64,000 nt of DNA from NCBI GenBank assembly GCA_001898165.1, contig MKTD01000052.1, positions 21,066 through 85,065 of the forward strand, read 5' to 3'. Shown here piece by piece: positions 44,380-53,419 of this stretch (the stretch's first letter is position 1; every line of letters starts with the position of its first letter). The notes beneath the pieces were generated by a model, which saw only the letters and a program-made list of their open reading frames with translations, had not been told where the DNA came from and ran no database searches. This DNA is from Bacteroidia bacterium 43-41. GTDB taxonomy: Bacteria > Bacteroidota > Bacteroidia > Bacteroidales > Dysgonomonadaceae. The translations under genes and the position numbers were made by a program.

Positions 44380-45900
44380 ATGGCAACACTTCAAGAGAAA
44401 TTGGCGGACTCATTAAAAGAGGTGCAAAAATTGCAAAACGAAAATGGTCTTGCAGTAATAAAGTCCTCTGATCTATCACGGACGCACTTGGAAAGGCTAG
44501 TAAAAAACGGATTTATCCAAGAAGTGATGAAGGGATGGTATATTTCATCCCGACCAGATAGTGCACCAGGTGATACGACAAACTGGTATACTTCGTACTG
44601 GTACTTTATCTCCGAATATGCAAATACAAGATTCGGAGAAGAATGGTGTTTGTCGGCAGATCAGTCATTAGCCTTTTATAGCGGAAACAGAACAGTGCCA
44701 AAACAAGTGATAATACGTATATCAAAGGGATCGAGCAATATCGTGAATTTACTACACGATACATCAATCCTCTATTTTCAGGCATCAATAGCAAATCCGA
44801 TTTCCAAAGAGCCACATTTGAGATTGAACATATATTCGCTACCGGAGGCCTTGATTGAATGCAGTCCGGATTTTTTCAGATTGGATAGTGTAGCTGCACG
44901 AACTTGCCTATCAATGATCTCAGATGTTGGAGATATTTTGAAAATAGTTCTTGAAAAAGGACAAACAACAAAAGCGGGACGATTAGCCGGAGCATTTAGA
45001 AACATAGGTCATATACCGGCAGCCGATGAAATAATCAACACGATGAAGAGTTTGGGTTATGATATTCGGGAGGAAGATCCTTTTGTCGATCGAAGTCCCA
45101 TTGTCTATTCCCGCATAGTATCACCTTATGTGATGAGGTTGAAGTTAATGTGGAATAAGATGCGAGATGATGTCATCGCCCATTTCCCCGAAATACAACA
45201 CACTCATACGGATATAGAAGCTTGCTTAAAAGATATTGATGCTCAATACCGGTTAGATGCTTATCACTCGCTCTCCATCGAAGGATATAAAGTTACCGAC
45301 GAATTAATTGAAAAAGTGAAAAGCGGCAGTTGGAAGCCGGATGAGGATTCTTCTGACGCAGATCAACGGAATGCAATGGCTGCCCGTGGCTATTGGCAAG
45401 CATTTCAAGCTGTGAAAGAAAGTGTAAAAAAGATTCTTGGTGGAAAAAATCCTGGAGAAATTATTGATAACGACCATAGAGTTTGGTATCGTGAGCTATT
45501 TACTCCGAGTGTTGCTGCCGGATTATTAAGAGCTTCTGATTTAGCCGGATATCGTACGAATCAAGTCTATATTCGAGGCTCTATGCATACACCATTAAAT
45601 CCGGATGCGGTCAGAGAAGCAATGCCAATGCTATTCGATCTTCTGAAAAACGAGCCGGATGCCAGAGTAAGAACTGTTTTGGGTCATTTTATTTTTGTCT
45701 ATATCCACCCTTATATGGATGGAAATGGTCGTATTGCCCGTTTTTTAATGAATGCCATGCTTGTCTCAGGAGGCTATGGTTGGACGATTATTCCAGTAGA
45801 AAGGCGAAAAGAATATATGGTTGCTTTGGAAGAAGCCAGCGTAAATGAGGATATTACAGATTTCACGTTGTTTTTGGCATCCTTAGTAAAACAGGAGTAA
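44380..45900 (+). CDS. Fic-family protein with AbiEi-like N-terminal domain (second copy type)
   Basis: This 506-residue protein has a winged-helix AbiEi-like N-terminal domain (LAVIKSSDLSRTHLERLVKN, then GFIQEVMKGWYIS), a middle helical domain, an inhibitory motif SLSIEG (297-302) and the Fic loop HPYMDGNGRIAR (443-454). All catalytic residues are present. Same architecture as 1641-3152 but clearly divergent in sequence, so not a recent duplication. The dyad at 44310-44327 may be bound by its own winged helix. It would AMPylate an unknown target. Confidence 0.87.
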   Translation: MATLQEKLADSLKEVQKLQNENGLAVIKSSDLSRTHLERLVKNGFIQEVMKGWYISSRPDSAPGDTTNWYTSYWYFISEYANTRFGEEWCLSADQSLAFYSGNRTVPKQVIIRISKGSSNIVNLLHDTSILYFQASIANPISKEPHLRLNIYSLPEALIECSPDFFRLDSVAARTCLSMISDVGDILKIVLEKGQTTKAGRLAGAFRNIGHIPAADEIINTMKSLGYDIREEDPFVDRSPIVYSRIVSPYVMRLKLMWNKMRDDVIAHFPEIQHTHTDIEACLKDIDAQYRLDAYHSLSIEGYKVTDELIEKVKSGSWKPDEDSSDADQRNAMAARGYWQAFQAVKESVKKILGGKNPGEIIDNDHRVWYRELFTPSVAAGLLRASDLAGYRTNQVYIRGSMHTPLNPDAVREAMPMLFDLLKNEPDARVRTVLGHFIFVYIHPYMDGNGRIARFLMNAMLVSGGYGWTIIPVERRKEYMVALEEASVNEDITDFTLFLASLVKQE

Positions 45901-46003
45901 CCCGTCGAAAATTTTTATCGAACACAATAAATCAAGTAATAATTTATTGATTCACAATAAATAGTAAAAATAAAGAAGCGAAAATTAGTAACAATATATT
46001 ATT

Positions 46004-46564
46004 ATGGAGTTTCCTTCTAATTTAAAAAAAATAGCGAAGTTATCCGATTCTTTCTCAGAAGAAATAGAGAATTTTATTGTTCGGCAAGAGGTTGCTAAAG
46101 GAAAATTCCTGTTTGAGCAAGGAAAAATCTGTCGTCATATATTTTTTATTGATAAAGGGTTATTCAGAGTGTATTATTATGCTAACAGCGGCAAGGATAT
46201 TACCGCATGGTTTTCAGCTGAACAAACATATATTACAGCTATTGATAGTTTTTATCATCATAAGCCAACAAATGATTTCTGTGAAGCTTTGGAAGACTCT
46301 ATTGTATATACCATCAAATATTCTGATTTTGAATTATTGCTGGACATGGAGGATGGTGCGCGGTTGGCATTTCATGTGATGTATGAGATAACAAAAAAAA
46401 TGACTGAATTTATTACCAGCACAAAGTTTCAATCCGCCGAAAGTCGATACAATGCGTTGATCAAAGACTATCCCTCTATCCTGCAAAGAGCACCTTTGGG
46501 ATATATCGCATCCTATCTAGGCATAACACAGGAGACATTAAGTAGAATTCGAGCAGGCAAATAA
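46004..46564 (+). CDS. Crp/Fnr-family transcriptional regulator
   Basis: This 186-residue regulator has a cyclic-nucleotide-binding-like beta-roll (GKFLFEQGKICRHIFFIDKG, then FRVYYYANSGKDITAWFSAE) and a C-terminal HTH (PLGYIASYLGITQETLSRIR). No Fnr-type Cys cluster is present, so it is not an iron-sulfur oxygen sensor of that class. It stands first before the reductase-like and efflux genes on the same strand and is a reasonable candidate regulator for them. Confidence 0.88.
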   Translation: MEFPSNLKKIAKLSDSFSEEIENFIVRQEVAKGKFLFEQGKICRHIFFIDKGLFRVYYYANSGKDITAWFSAEQTYITAIDSFYHHKPTNDFCEALEDSIVYTIKYSDFELLLDMEDGARLAFHVMYEITKKMTEFITSTKFQSAESRYNALIKDYPSILQRAPLGYIASYLGITQETLSRIRAGK

Positions 46565-46648
46565 TTTATGTCACAAAATTCCTTTTTGATTTAGATCAAA
46601 AGTATTCTAAATCAATCTTTTCAATTTTGCATCGTAAAATTCAATACG

Positions 46649-47083
46649 ATGCCGATACAAATCAAACAAAAAAACATTTTTGATAATAATACCCATCTCG
46701 TCATTATTTCTAATGAAACTGGGATATTTGAGGCTTTTTCTTTCGTAAAGGCCATGCTAATTATAGACTTTACACCTTATCTTTCATTAATCTACATCTT
46801 TTTCGAGCAAACTGGCTGCCTCCTTTTCGAAAAGGAGTTGCATATCCTTGAAAAAAGATTCTCCGGATACCTGACTGTATATAAGCTACACGTAGATACC
46901 TTGACTTACCGGGACAATCTTTCCCTACATGAATTTATAGAAGCCTTTATAAATGCAGATATATCGGAAGATATAAAATATAAAATCTTCGGAAGCATGG
47001 ATTTCTCGGACAATGTCTGTGATTTGCTTTTTTATCTGGGTGCTAAGACAAATATGATTGATAAAATAATAATTAAAAAATGA
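46649..47083 (+). CDS. ferredoxin-reductase-like NAD-binding domain protein (tentative)
   Basis: This 144-residue protein has the order of an FNR-type nucleotide-binding domain: LVIISNETGIFEAFSFVKAM (in place of the usual G-T-G-I loop), PYLSLIYIFFEQTGCLLFEK, and a final FGSMDFSDNVCDLLFYLGAK. The N-terminal flavin domain is absent, and the glycines of the nucleotide loop are partly lost, so activity is doubtful. It overlaps the adaptor gene by 4 bp, hence is co-translated with the efflux locus. Confidence 0.45.
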   Translation: MPIQIKQKNIFDNNTHLVIISNETGIFEAFSFVKAMLIIDFTPYLSLIYIFFEQTGCLLFEKELHILEKRFSGYLTVYKLHVDTLTYRDNLSLHEFIEAFINADISEDIKYKIFGSMDFSDNVCDLLFYLGAKTNMIDKIIIKK

Positions 47084-47907
47084 AAGCGAAAAATCTAATT
47101 TTATTAACGGTAATCATCGTATCGATTACCGCTTGTAATAGGAAAAATAACGGTAATACAGACAATACTGTAATTGTCAATATTCAAAAACTAGAAAAAC
47201 TTTCCACCAGTAAAAACCTGTCGGTAAGTGGCAATATCGAAGGAAATAAAACCATCCGGTTAGGCTTTCTGGTAGCAGGCAAGATCAACTACATCGCGGC
47301 CGAAGAAGGCCAAACAGTCAAGTCAGGCCAATTGTTAGCCAGTCTCGATCCTGAAAGTTACGAAATAGCGAAAGACATGGCAGATGCCAACCTTAATCAA
47401 ACACAGGACGAATATAACCGGTTGAGCCGGATGTACGAGAGCAAAAGCATTTCCGAGAGTGATTATGTCAAGATAACAAACAGTCTGAAAGCTGCCGACG
47501 CGCAACAGCGCCTGCAGAACAAAAACTTGAAAGATACAAAGTTGTACATGCCTTTAAACGGTGTATTATTAAAACGCAATGCAGAGGTCGGGGAAATAAT
47601 CAATAGCGGAATGCCCTTGTTTGTAGTCTCGGACATCTATACCGTCAAAATAAACGCCTCGGTACCGGAATCAGAGTTGCACTACCTGCAAATCGGCAAT
47701 CAGGCGGAAGTATATGTCTCATCCCTTGCTTCCAAGTTTGAAGGCAAAGTAACCGAAATAGGTTCGGCTGCGGATGCAACCACACGAACCTTCAGTGTGA
47801 AAATCGAATTGAAAAACCCTCGCCTTCTGCTGAAACCGGGAATGACCGCCGAAATTCAGATCCCGACTAACCAGACCGAACAATCGTTAACCAACCCGAA
47901 ATGGTAA
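47080..47907 (+). CDS. RND periplasmic adaptor, C-terminally truncated
   Basis: The 275-residue lipoprotein-type adaptor (lipobox SITACNRK) has a barrel-sandwich domain (LVAGKINYIAAEEGQTVKSG, then DTKLYMPLNGVLLKRN), a short hairpin and a beta-barrel (VKIEL, LLLKPGMTAEI). It stops at GMTAEIQIPTNQ, before the membrane-proximal domain that such adaptors carry. The last dozen residues run into sequence belonging to the pump in another frame. Truncation is explained by a deletion that also removed the pump N-terminus. Confidence 0.82.
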   Translation: MKAKNLILLTVIIVSITACNRKNNGNTDNTVIVNIQKLEKLSTSKNLSVSGNIEGNKTIRLGFLVAGKINYIAAEEGQTVKSGQLLASLDPESYEIAKDMADANLNQTQDEYNRLSRMYESKSISESDYVKITNSLKAADAQQRLQNKNLKDTKLYMPLNGVLLKRNAEVGEIINSGMPLFVVSDIYTVKINASVPESELHYLQIGNQAEVYVSSLASKFEGKVTEIGSAADATTRTFSVKIELKNPRLLLKPGMTAEIQIPTNQTEQSLTNPKW

Positions 47908-50900
47908 ATGAAAATGTGACACACTTCATGCGAGAGTTCCTGATAGCCATAATAGCTGTAATTATCGTTATCATGCTGTTGTTGCCCCTGCGTGTAGCTG
48001 CCGTAGCCGCCACAGCTATCCCTATGACGATTGCCACGACGATCGCCCTGATGCATACTTTCGGTATCGAACTGCATCAGGTATCGCTCATTTCGCTCAT
48101 CGTTGTGCTGGGAATGGTAGTAGATGACGCTATTGTAGTCACGGACAACTACGTGGATCTTTTAGACAAGGGCGTTAGCAGATGGACTGCCGCGTGGCGG
48201 AGCGCATCCGACCTTGTCGTACCTATTCTTACAGCTACGCTGACGATCATTGCCTCCTTCATGCCGATGATAATACTGAAAGGCGCAATCGGCGAATTTG
48301 TCCATGACCTGCCCATTACCGTTTCCCTGGCGCTGACTTCCTCGTTCATCGTGGCAATGGTGCTGACACCGATACTGTGCCTGTTTTTCATAAAGAAAGG
48401 GATTCACCCGCATCCCGAAAACGGAAATGGCGGAGATGCGGAAAAAAAGGAAAGCAAAAAATCCTTTGGGCTTGACTTGTTGCAGAAAGTTTACAACAAA
48501 ACTATAGATTGGGGAGCCGATCACAAGACCCTAGTTATCGTATGCAGTATGTTATTCATTGTCTTTGCCGTGCTCCTGTTTAAATTCGGCATCAGGCAGC
48601 GGTTCATGCCCTATGCGGAACGAAACCAGTTTATCGTCGAACTCTGGATGCCTACAGGAACGAAACTCGAGACTACACAGCGCGCTACTGCTAAAATAGA
48701 GAATGAAATAAAAGATGACAAGCGTTTGGTATCGTATGCCACCTTCACAGGTACAAGCGCGCCGCGCGTCTATTATAGCTTCTCTCCGGAATTTCCTGTG
48801 ACAAATTACTCCCAGATATTGATAAATACCCTCGACATAAAAAGTACGGAGACCTTTGCGCACGATTTGTCAAAAAAAATAGACGCCCTGGTTCCCGAAG
48901 GCATGGCGCAGGTAAGGCTGATGCAACAGGGACAACCCTTGATCGCCCCGGTTGAAGTACGCATCTCGGGTGATAATATTCAAAAACTGAGAGAAATAGG
49001 AGAGCAGGTGAAAGCCATCCTGAAAAGTAAGCCGGGCAGCTATCTGGTACACGATGATTTCCACGAAGATTTCTACGGAGTGAATATCAAGCTGAAAGAA
49101 AATGCCGCCCGTCTGGGATTTACTACCTCGAGCGTTTCGCAGATTGTTTATACAGGCTTCAAGGGATATGTCGTTTCTTCCATGTATGAAGGCGATAAAT
49201 CTGTGGACATTGTATTGCGGATGGATTCGGTAAAACGGGAAAGCCTGCAGGATCTGGAAAACATATACGTGGAGTCACCTGTGACCGGTGCGAGCATCCC
49301 GTTACGTCAGATTGCCGAAATTTCTCCCGACTGGCAAACCGGGAGAATCAAACACCGGGACGGCGTGAGGAGTCTGAGTATCCTTAGCGAAACTAAGGAC
49401 AATGTGCTACCCTCTGAACTGCTTGATGAAATCCGTCCTGAAATAACCCGGCTGAACCTGCCAGTGGGCTATTCAATTGAATATGGGGGAGAATATGCCA
49501 ATCAAAATGAAGTGATGGCGCCAATGTTTATTGCGCTGTTTATCAGCCTAGTGCTAATATTCCTGATTCTTTTGTTCCAGTTCAAGACCCTGAAAGAAGT
49601 ATTCATAATAATACTGACCATTCCCCTCAGTCTGTTGGGTGCCGTATTTGGCCTGTATGTGACAGGCAACTATTTTGGCCTGACGGCATTTATGGGAATC
49701 GTCAGCCTGTCGGGCATTGTGGTGCGGAACGCCATTATCCTGATCGACCACACGAATGAACTCATCCGCGATCACGGAATGGATATACGGACGGCAGCCA
49801 TCGAGTCGGGGAAACGGCGTTTACGCCCTGTTTTCCTCACAGCTATGGCCGCGGCGGTAGGTGTATTCCCGATGATCCTTTCGGGTTCATCGCTCTGGAG
49901 TCCCATGGCAAGCGTGATTGCTTTCGGAGTGACGTGGAGCATGGTAGTGGCCTTGCTTACCGTACCTGTCCTCTATATCGTGATTGTTAAGCCGAAAGAT
50001 GTGGTAAAGAAAAATAAGTATGACGACAAAAACAAGGGAAAAACAAGCGGACGACCGCCTATTATGGCTGTAATAGCTATTCTGATCCTACTCTCACCAG
50101 CACTCACGGCGCAGGAAACGTCCAGAAGATTTACATTGGACCAAATCCAAGAAATGGCTGTGCAGAACAACCGAAGCCTGAAAATAAAGCAAATGCAGGT
50201 AAAGGAAAAAGAGCAAAAAATAAAGGAAGATAAAGTGATGCTGTTCCCATCAGTAAATGTCGGCAGCAGCTATATGTACAGTGAAAGTTTACCAAAGCTT
50301 ACTGTCGGAAAGGGTGCCTTCGGCGAACTTCCTATGCAATATATTTTGGATGACGGCAGCATACAGAATGTGACGGTTTCGCTACCCAACGAAAATACGA
50401 CTTACGAGATGGGGAAACACAACATGTTCAACACGAGTGTCATTCTCTACCAACCTATTTTGCAAATCCCGAAGATCAACACGGGTGTGAACGTATCGAA
50501 AACGGATCTTGCCATAAGCAAGGAAGAGCAGAGGAAAACAACCATGCAGATAAAGCAAGCTGCAGAAAAACTATATTACGGACTACTTATACTCGAAAAA
50601 CAAAAAGAGGAAGCCGAATTGAAAAAACAGGCGGCCGGTGAAAAGCTGAATGAGGCAGAAAGTGCCGTATCAGCAGGAAAAGCAACGGCTTCGGCACAAT
50701 TGGGACTGAATGCATCTCTGGCTGATGAAGAACAGAACCTGCTTAAGATCAACATCCAGATAGATGATTACACGGCCGACCTGAAACGCCTCACAGGAAT
50801 TTCCGATTCCGTTACTTTTATCCTTGATAAACCTGCCGTCAATGACCATATGCTTTTGCCTGTTGCCGACAGCATGTCCATCCTGGCTTTAAGGGAAAAT

Positions 50901-51422
50901 ACAGACTTGAAAATAGCGAATCTGACGCTTGCCAATGCCAAATATGCCATTAAAGCATCCAAGCTCAGCTATATCCCCGATCTGGGTATCTTCGGCGGTT
51001 ATTCCTATCAAAAGGGTAATTCGCTTTTTCCCGAAAACAATACTTTCATAGGTATTGCTTTCAGGTGGAACATACAGGATGCATTTTCAAACAGTTATGT
51101 AAAAAAACAGCGGGATTGGAGAAAGATGCAGGCCGAAGAAAACATTATCAATATACGGGAACAGATTGATGTGGATGTAGCCAAGTCTTACAGGCGCCTG
51201 TCCCAATATGCCGATCTGATCTCGGTTGCCCGCAAGGCCGTGAATTATCGCAAGGAAGAATTAAAGGTGGAGGCTGATAAACAATCGTCAGGATTGAACA
51301 ATAGCTCGGATTATCTTACGGCAAAGGCCTCACTGGCAAAAGCGGAAGCCGACTTGTATGCCGCACAGTTGAATTACAGGATGGCCCAGACCGATTTGCA
51401 GATACTTGCCGGAATTTATTAG
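47901..51422 (+). CDS. RND efflux pump lacking its N-terminus, fused to a TolC domain
   Basis: This 1173-residue fusion starts in the pump just before TM2 (VTHFMREFLIAIIAVIIVIM). Residues 1-700 hold TM2-TM12 with the TM4 proton-relay Asp pair (GMVVDDAIVV, 75-76), the second porter loop and the last helices. TM1 and the first porter loop (about 300 residues) are missing. After a Lys-rich linker comes a hydrophobic, signal-like stretch (MAVIAILILLSPALTAQ, about 720), then a complete TolC-like OEP domain to the end. Related fusions occur in Bacteroidetes. Without the N-terminal third the pump should not transport, but the TolC part could still be made from the internal ATG. Confidence 0.85.
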   Translation: MVNENVTHFMREFLIAIIAVIIVIMLLLPLRVAAVAATAIPMTIATTIALMHTFGIELHQVSLISLIVVLGMVVDDAIVVTDNYVDLLDKGVSRWTAAWRSASDLVVPILTATLTIIASFMPMIILKGAIGEFVHDLPITVSLALTSSFIVAMVLTPILCLFFIKKGIHPHPENGNGGDAEKKESKKSFGLDLLQKVYNKTIDWGADHKTLVIVCSMLFIVFAVLLFKFGIRQRFMPYAERNQFIVELWMPTGTKLETTQRATAKIENEIKDDKRLVSYATFTGTSAPRVYYSFSPEFPVTNYSQILINTLDIKSTETFAHDLSKKIDALVPEGMAQVRLMQQGQPLIAPVEVRISGDNIQKLREIGEQVKAILKSKPGSYLVHDDFHEDFYGVNIKLKENAARLGFTTSSVSQIVYTGFKGYVVSSMYEGDKSVDIVLRMDSVKRESLQDLENIYVESPVTGASIPLRQIAEISPDWQTGRIKHRDGVRSLSILSETKDNVLPSELLDEIRPEITRLNLPVGYSIEYGGEYANQNEVMAPMFIALFISLVLIFLILLFQFKTLKEVFIIILTIPLSLLGAVFGLYVTGNYFGLTAFMGIVSLSGIVVRNAIILIDHTNELIRDHGMDIRTAAIESGKRRLRPVFLTAMAAAVGVFPMILSGSSLWSPMASVIAFGVTWSMVVALLTVPVLYIVIVKPKDVVKKNKYDDKNKGKTSGRPPIMAVIAILILLSPALTAQETSRRFTLDQIQEMAVQNNRSLKIKQMQVKEKEQKIKEDKVMLFPSVNVGSSYMYSESLPKLTVGKGAFGELPMQYILDDGSIQNVTVSLPNENTTYEMGKHNMFNTSVILYQPILQIPKINTGVNVSKTDLAISKEEQRKTTMQIKQAAEKLYYGLLILEKQKEEAELKKQAAGEKLNEAESAVSAGKATASAQLGLNASLADEEQNLLKINIQIDDYTADLKRLTGISDSVTFILDKPAVNDHMLLPVADSMSILALRENTDLKIANLTLANAKYAIKASKLSYIPDLGIFGGYSYQKGNSLFPENNTFIGIAFRWNIQDAFSNSYVKKQRDWRKMQAEENIINIREQIDVDVAKSYRRLSQYADLISVARKAVNYRKEELKVEADKQSSGLNNSSDYLTAKASLAKAEADLYAAQLNYRMAQTDLQILAGIY

Positions 51423-51488
51423 AAAAGAGTTCGTCTATCGAACAGAAACAATAGATAGTAAAATGTGTAATTTTTAAAATTTACGACA

Positions 51489-51590
51489 ATGAAGAAAATC
51501 TTAGTAGCATGGATGCTACTCATTACGGCAGCCGTATCTGCCCAATCGAATGACGCAGATAAGATTGTAGGTACGTATTGGTATGGTTAA
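51489..51590 (+). pseudogene. N-terminal scrap of a secreted DUF2147-type protein
   Basis: MKKILVAWMLLITAAVSAQ is a clean signal peptide. It is followed by SNDADKIVGTYWYG and a stop. The ADKIVGTYW pattern is how DUF2147 proteins begin after the signal peptide. The remaining 100 or more residues are absent, so the gene was cut close to tRNA-Ser. Confidence 0.5.
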
Positions 51591-51669
51591 GTAATGCGTT
51601 GGAAATGAAAAGGAAAGGATGCTTAATTTACGAAAAAAAGGAGGAATTTCCTTCGGAAATACCTCCCAG

Positions 51670-51756
51670 CGGAAAGAAAGGGATTCGAACCCTTGGTACC
51701 CGTAAGAGTACAACGGTTTTCGAGACCGCCCCGATCGACTACTCCGGCATCTTTCC
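51670..51756 (-). tRNA. tRNA-Ser (anticodon CGA)
   Basis: On the minus strand an 87-nt tRNA has acceptor GGAAAGA/TCTTTCC with discriminator G, anticodon loop CTCGAAA (anticodon CGA), a long variable arm (TGTACTCTTACGGGTACCA) typical of class II tRNAs, and T-loop TTCGAAT. CCA is not encoded. Confidence 0.96.
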
Positions 51757-51796
51757 TTTTAAGGCCGTTTTTCGGCATCGGCCCTATAGTGAAGTC

Positions 51797-51863
51797 TTAG
51801 AAACTGTTTAAATTTCTTACGAAAGAAGTAAATGAACAATCTTTGCCTTCAAACAGTTTCTTA
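51797..51863 (+). repeat. MITE-like 67-bp repeat, copy 2
   Basis: The stretch carries inverted termini AGAAACTGTTT and AAACAGTTTCT and aligns with the reverse complement of 25828-25896. It adjoins a decayed gene at 51861. Confidence 0.7.
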
Positions 51864-52046
51864 ATTTACTTTTGTAAGGATGTATAAAGGAGCCAGGTCT
51901 CCTTCAATCCTTTTCTTTTCGGCATCCAGCTGAGCCAGGCTGCCTTCCTGCAACTTGTAATATTTTTGATCCCCCTTTTCGTTCTGAGTAACCAAAATCT
52001 CCCCATCTTCGATTTTCATGCTCATCTCTGGAAGGCTCAATTTCCT
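51861..52046 (-). pseudogene. 3' fragment of an unidentified gene
   Basis: The minus-strand frame is open from 52046 to TAA 51861-51863. It encodes LSLPEMSMKIEDGEILVTQN, then KGDQKYYKLQEGSLAQLDAE and a tail ending YILTKVN. An upstream stop and lack of a good start mark it as a fragment. The stop codon lies at the end of the MITE-like repeat. No family recognised. Confidence 0.4.
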
Positions 52047-52050
52047 TTAG

Positions 52051-52194
52051 ATGGGAAGGTATGGCAAATTATATGAACAACGCTTCCGCCAGAACTTCTT
52101 AAAGGACTTTGATTGGCTGGAGTTTAATTGTCCAAACTCTACTACAACGATTTATTTGCGTGTCCGGCATCAGACTGAACAGAAGATTAAATAA
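52051..52194 (+). pseudogene. decayed coding fragment
   Basis: A 47-codon frame (MGRYGKLYEQRFRQNFLKDF, then DWLEFNCPNSTTTIYLRVRH) stops at TAA 52192-52194. Sequence in another frame continues NNKLVDKLIEFVAIAA to a TAG near 52239. The two pieces look like a frameshifted gene end of unknown family. Confidence 0.3.
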
Positions 52195-52239
52195 TAAACT
52201 TGTGGATAAACTCATTGAGTTTGTAGCCATTGCTGCATA

Positions 52240-52562
52240 GATACATTTTAAAATTATAACGAACTATTGATATGTGTTGTTTTTTATAAATTTCTTTGTA
52301 TTTTTGCAAAGTAGATTATTGAAATTAAACTTTTTTATTAGTAAAATCATATATTGAATCTGCTCCGAAAGCCTTAAAAAGAAAAATCAGATATAAATTT
52401 GACTTCTGTTTTTCGATGAATAGCAATGACTAAAAAGCAAAAATAACTTTTCGGAGGGGACTCAGTATTTTAAATGTAACGCTTTCTTAGCTGTTCTGTA
52501 ATATTAAATACCATCTTTGTACTGAAAAGCATAAGCGAATCCAATCATGGATAAGAAGGTAG
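52240..52562. other. AT-rich gap upstream of the sigma-factor gene
   Basis: No gene or RNA is recognised. The right end presumably contains the promoter for the ECF sigma gene. CATCTTTG at about 52511 is a near match to a -7 box. Confidence 0.4.
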
Positions 52563-53132
52563 ATGGTGAATAGTTTTTGCATGGATAAGAAGCTTGAAAT
52601 AGAATACTTAGTAAATCTATCTAAGGGAGACCATCGATCATACGAATTATTATTCCTTGAATATCACCCGAAGATTTATCATTTTTTGTACGGTTTCATA
52701 AAAAATGAGGAGGAAGCATATGATATGGCGCAGGAAATATTTTATAAAGTGTGGGTAAATCGTAAGAGTATAGGAGAAATTAAATCGTTTAAGGCTTATT
52801 TGTTCACCATGGCAAGACATATGATTTATAATTACTATGAACATAATCTCGTAAAAGAAAAATATACACTTAGTCAGTTAACACGATCTGAAATATATGA
52901 ACCGGAAGAAGACCTGTTTGCTAAAGACCTCTCTTTTCTAATTGATCTTGTGGTTTCGCAAATGCCTGAACAACGGCAACGCATTTTTACAATGAGCAGG
53001 AAAGAAGGACTTTCGGGTGATGAAATTGCTTCCCAGCTGAGTATTCATAAACGAACTGTTGAAAATCATATTTCTAAAGCGTTGACTGATTTAAGAAAAG
53101 CACTTCACTATGTTACTTTCCTGTTTTTTTAA
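52563..53132 (+). CDS. ECF sigma factor, FecI type
   Basis: This 189-residue sigma factor has region 2 (YHPKIYHFLYGFIKNEEEAY, then DMAQEIFYKVWVNR) and region 4 (EIASQLSIHKRTVENHISKA). An ATG at 52581 is an equally likely start. It is paired with a FecR anti-sigma gene 287 bp downstream and a SusC with STN domain, the usual trans-envelope signalling set: substrate in the outer-membrane transporter releases the sigma factor to activate the locus. Confidence 0.93.
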   Translation: MVNSFCMDKKLEIEYLVNLSKGDHRSYELLFLEYHPKIYHFLYGFIKNEEEAYDMAQEIFYKVWVNRKSIGEIKSFKAYLFTMARHMIYNYYEHNLVKEKYTLSQLTRSEIYEPEEDLFAKDLSFLIDLVVSQMPEQRQRIFTMSRKEGLSGDEIASQLSIHKRTVENHISKALTDLRKALHYVTFLFF

Positions 53133-53419
53133 ATGAATAGGAAGTTCTCAATTGTTTTATACCTCTTTATTCAAGTGTACTTTTTTATTTCATCTTCTCT
53201 TTATTTTCTTTCTGAAATTAAGGAATTTATTCGTTTATGTGTGAAACATGTAATTGGAGATTGTGTTAAAGATGGAGTGTGAATGAACCATAATTATTTG
53301 AAAAGATACATAAAGTTGTATTTTGATCCGTGCGTTCTCACTTGTCTTCCTGTCTATATTAATAAATAACGCAACATGATTAGATTAATCTTTAAGAAAT
53401 AACAAGTACAACGAATAAA

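Noticed and set aside
44216..44416. 66-codon plus-strand frame before the second Fic gene
   Set aside because: It runs through the promoter and operator of the Fic gene, overlaps its start, and has no protein-like composition.
51578..51811. 77-codon frame across tRNA-Ser
   Set aside because: It is read antisense through a well-formed tRNA and has no start signal.
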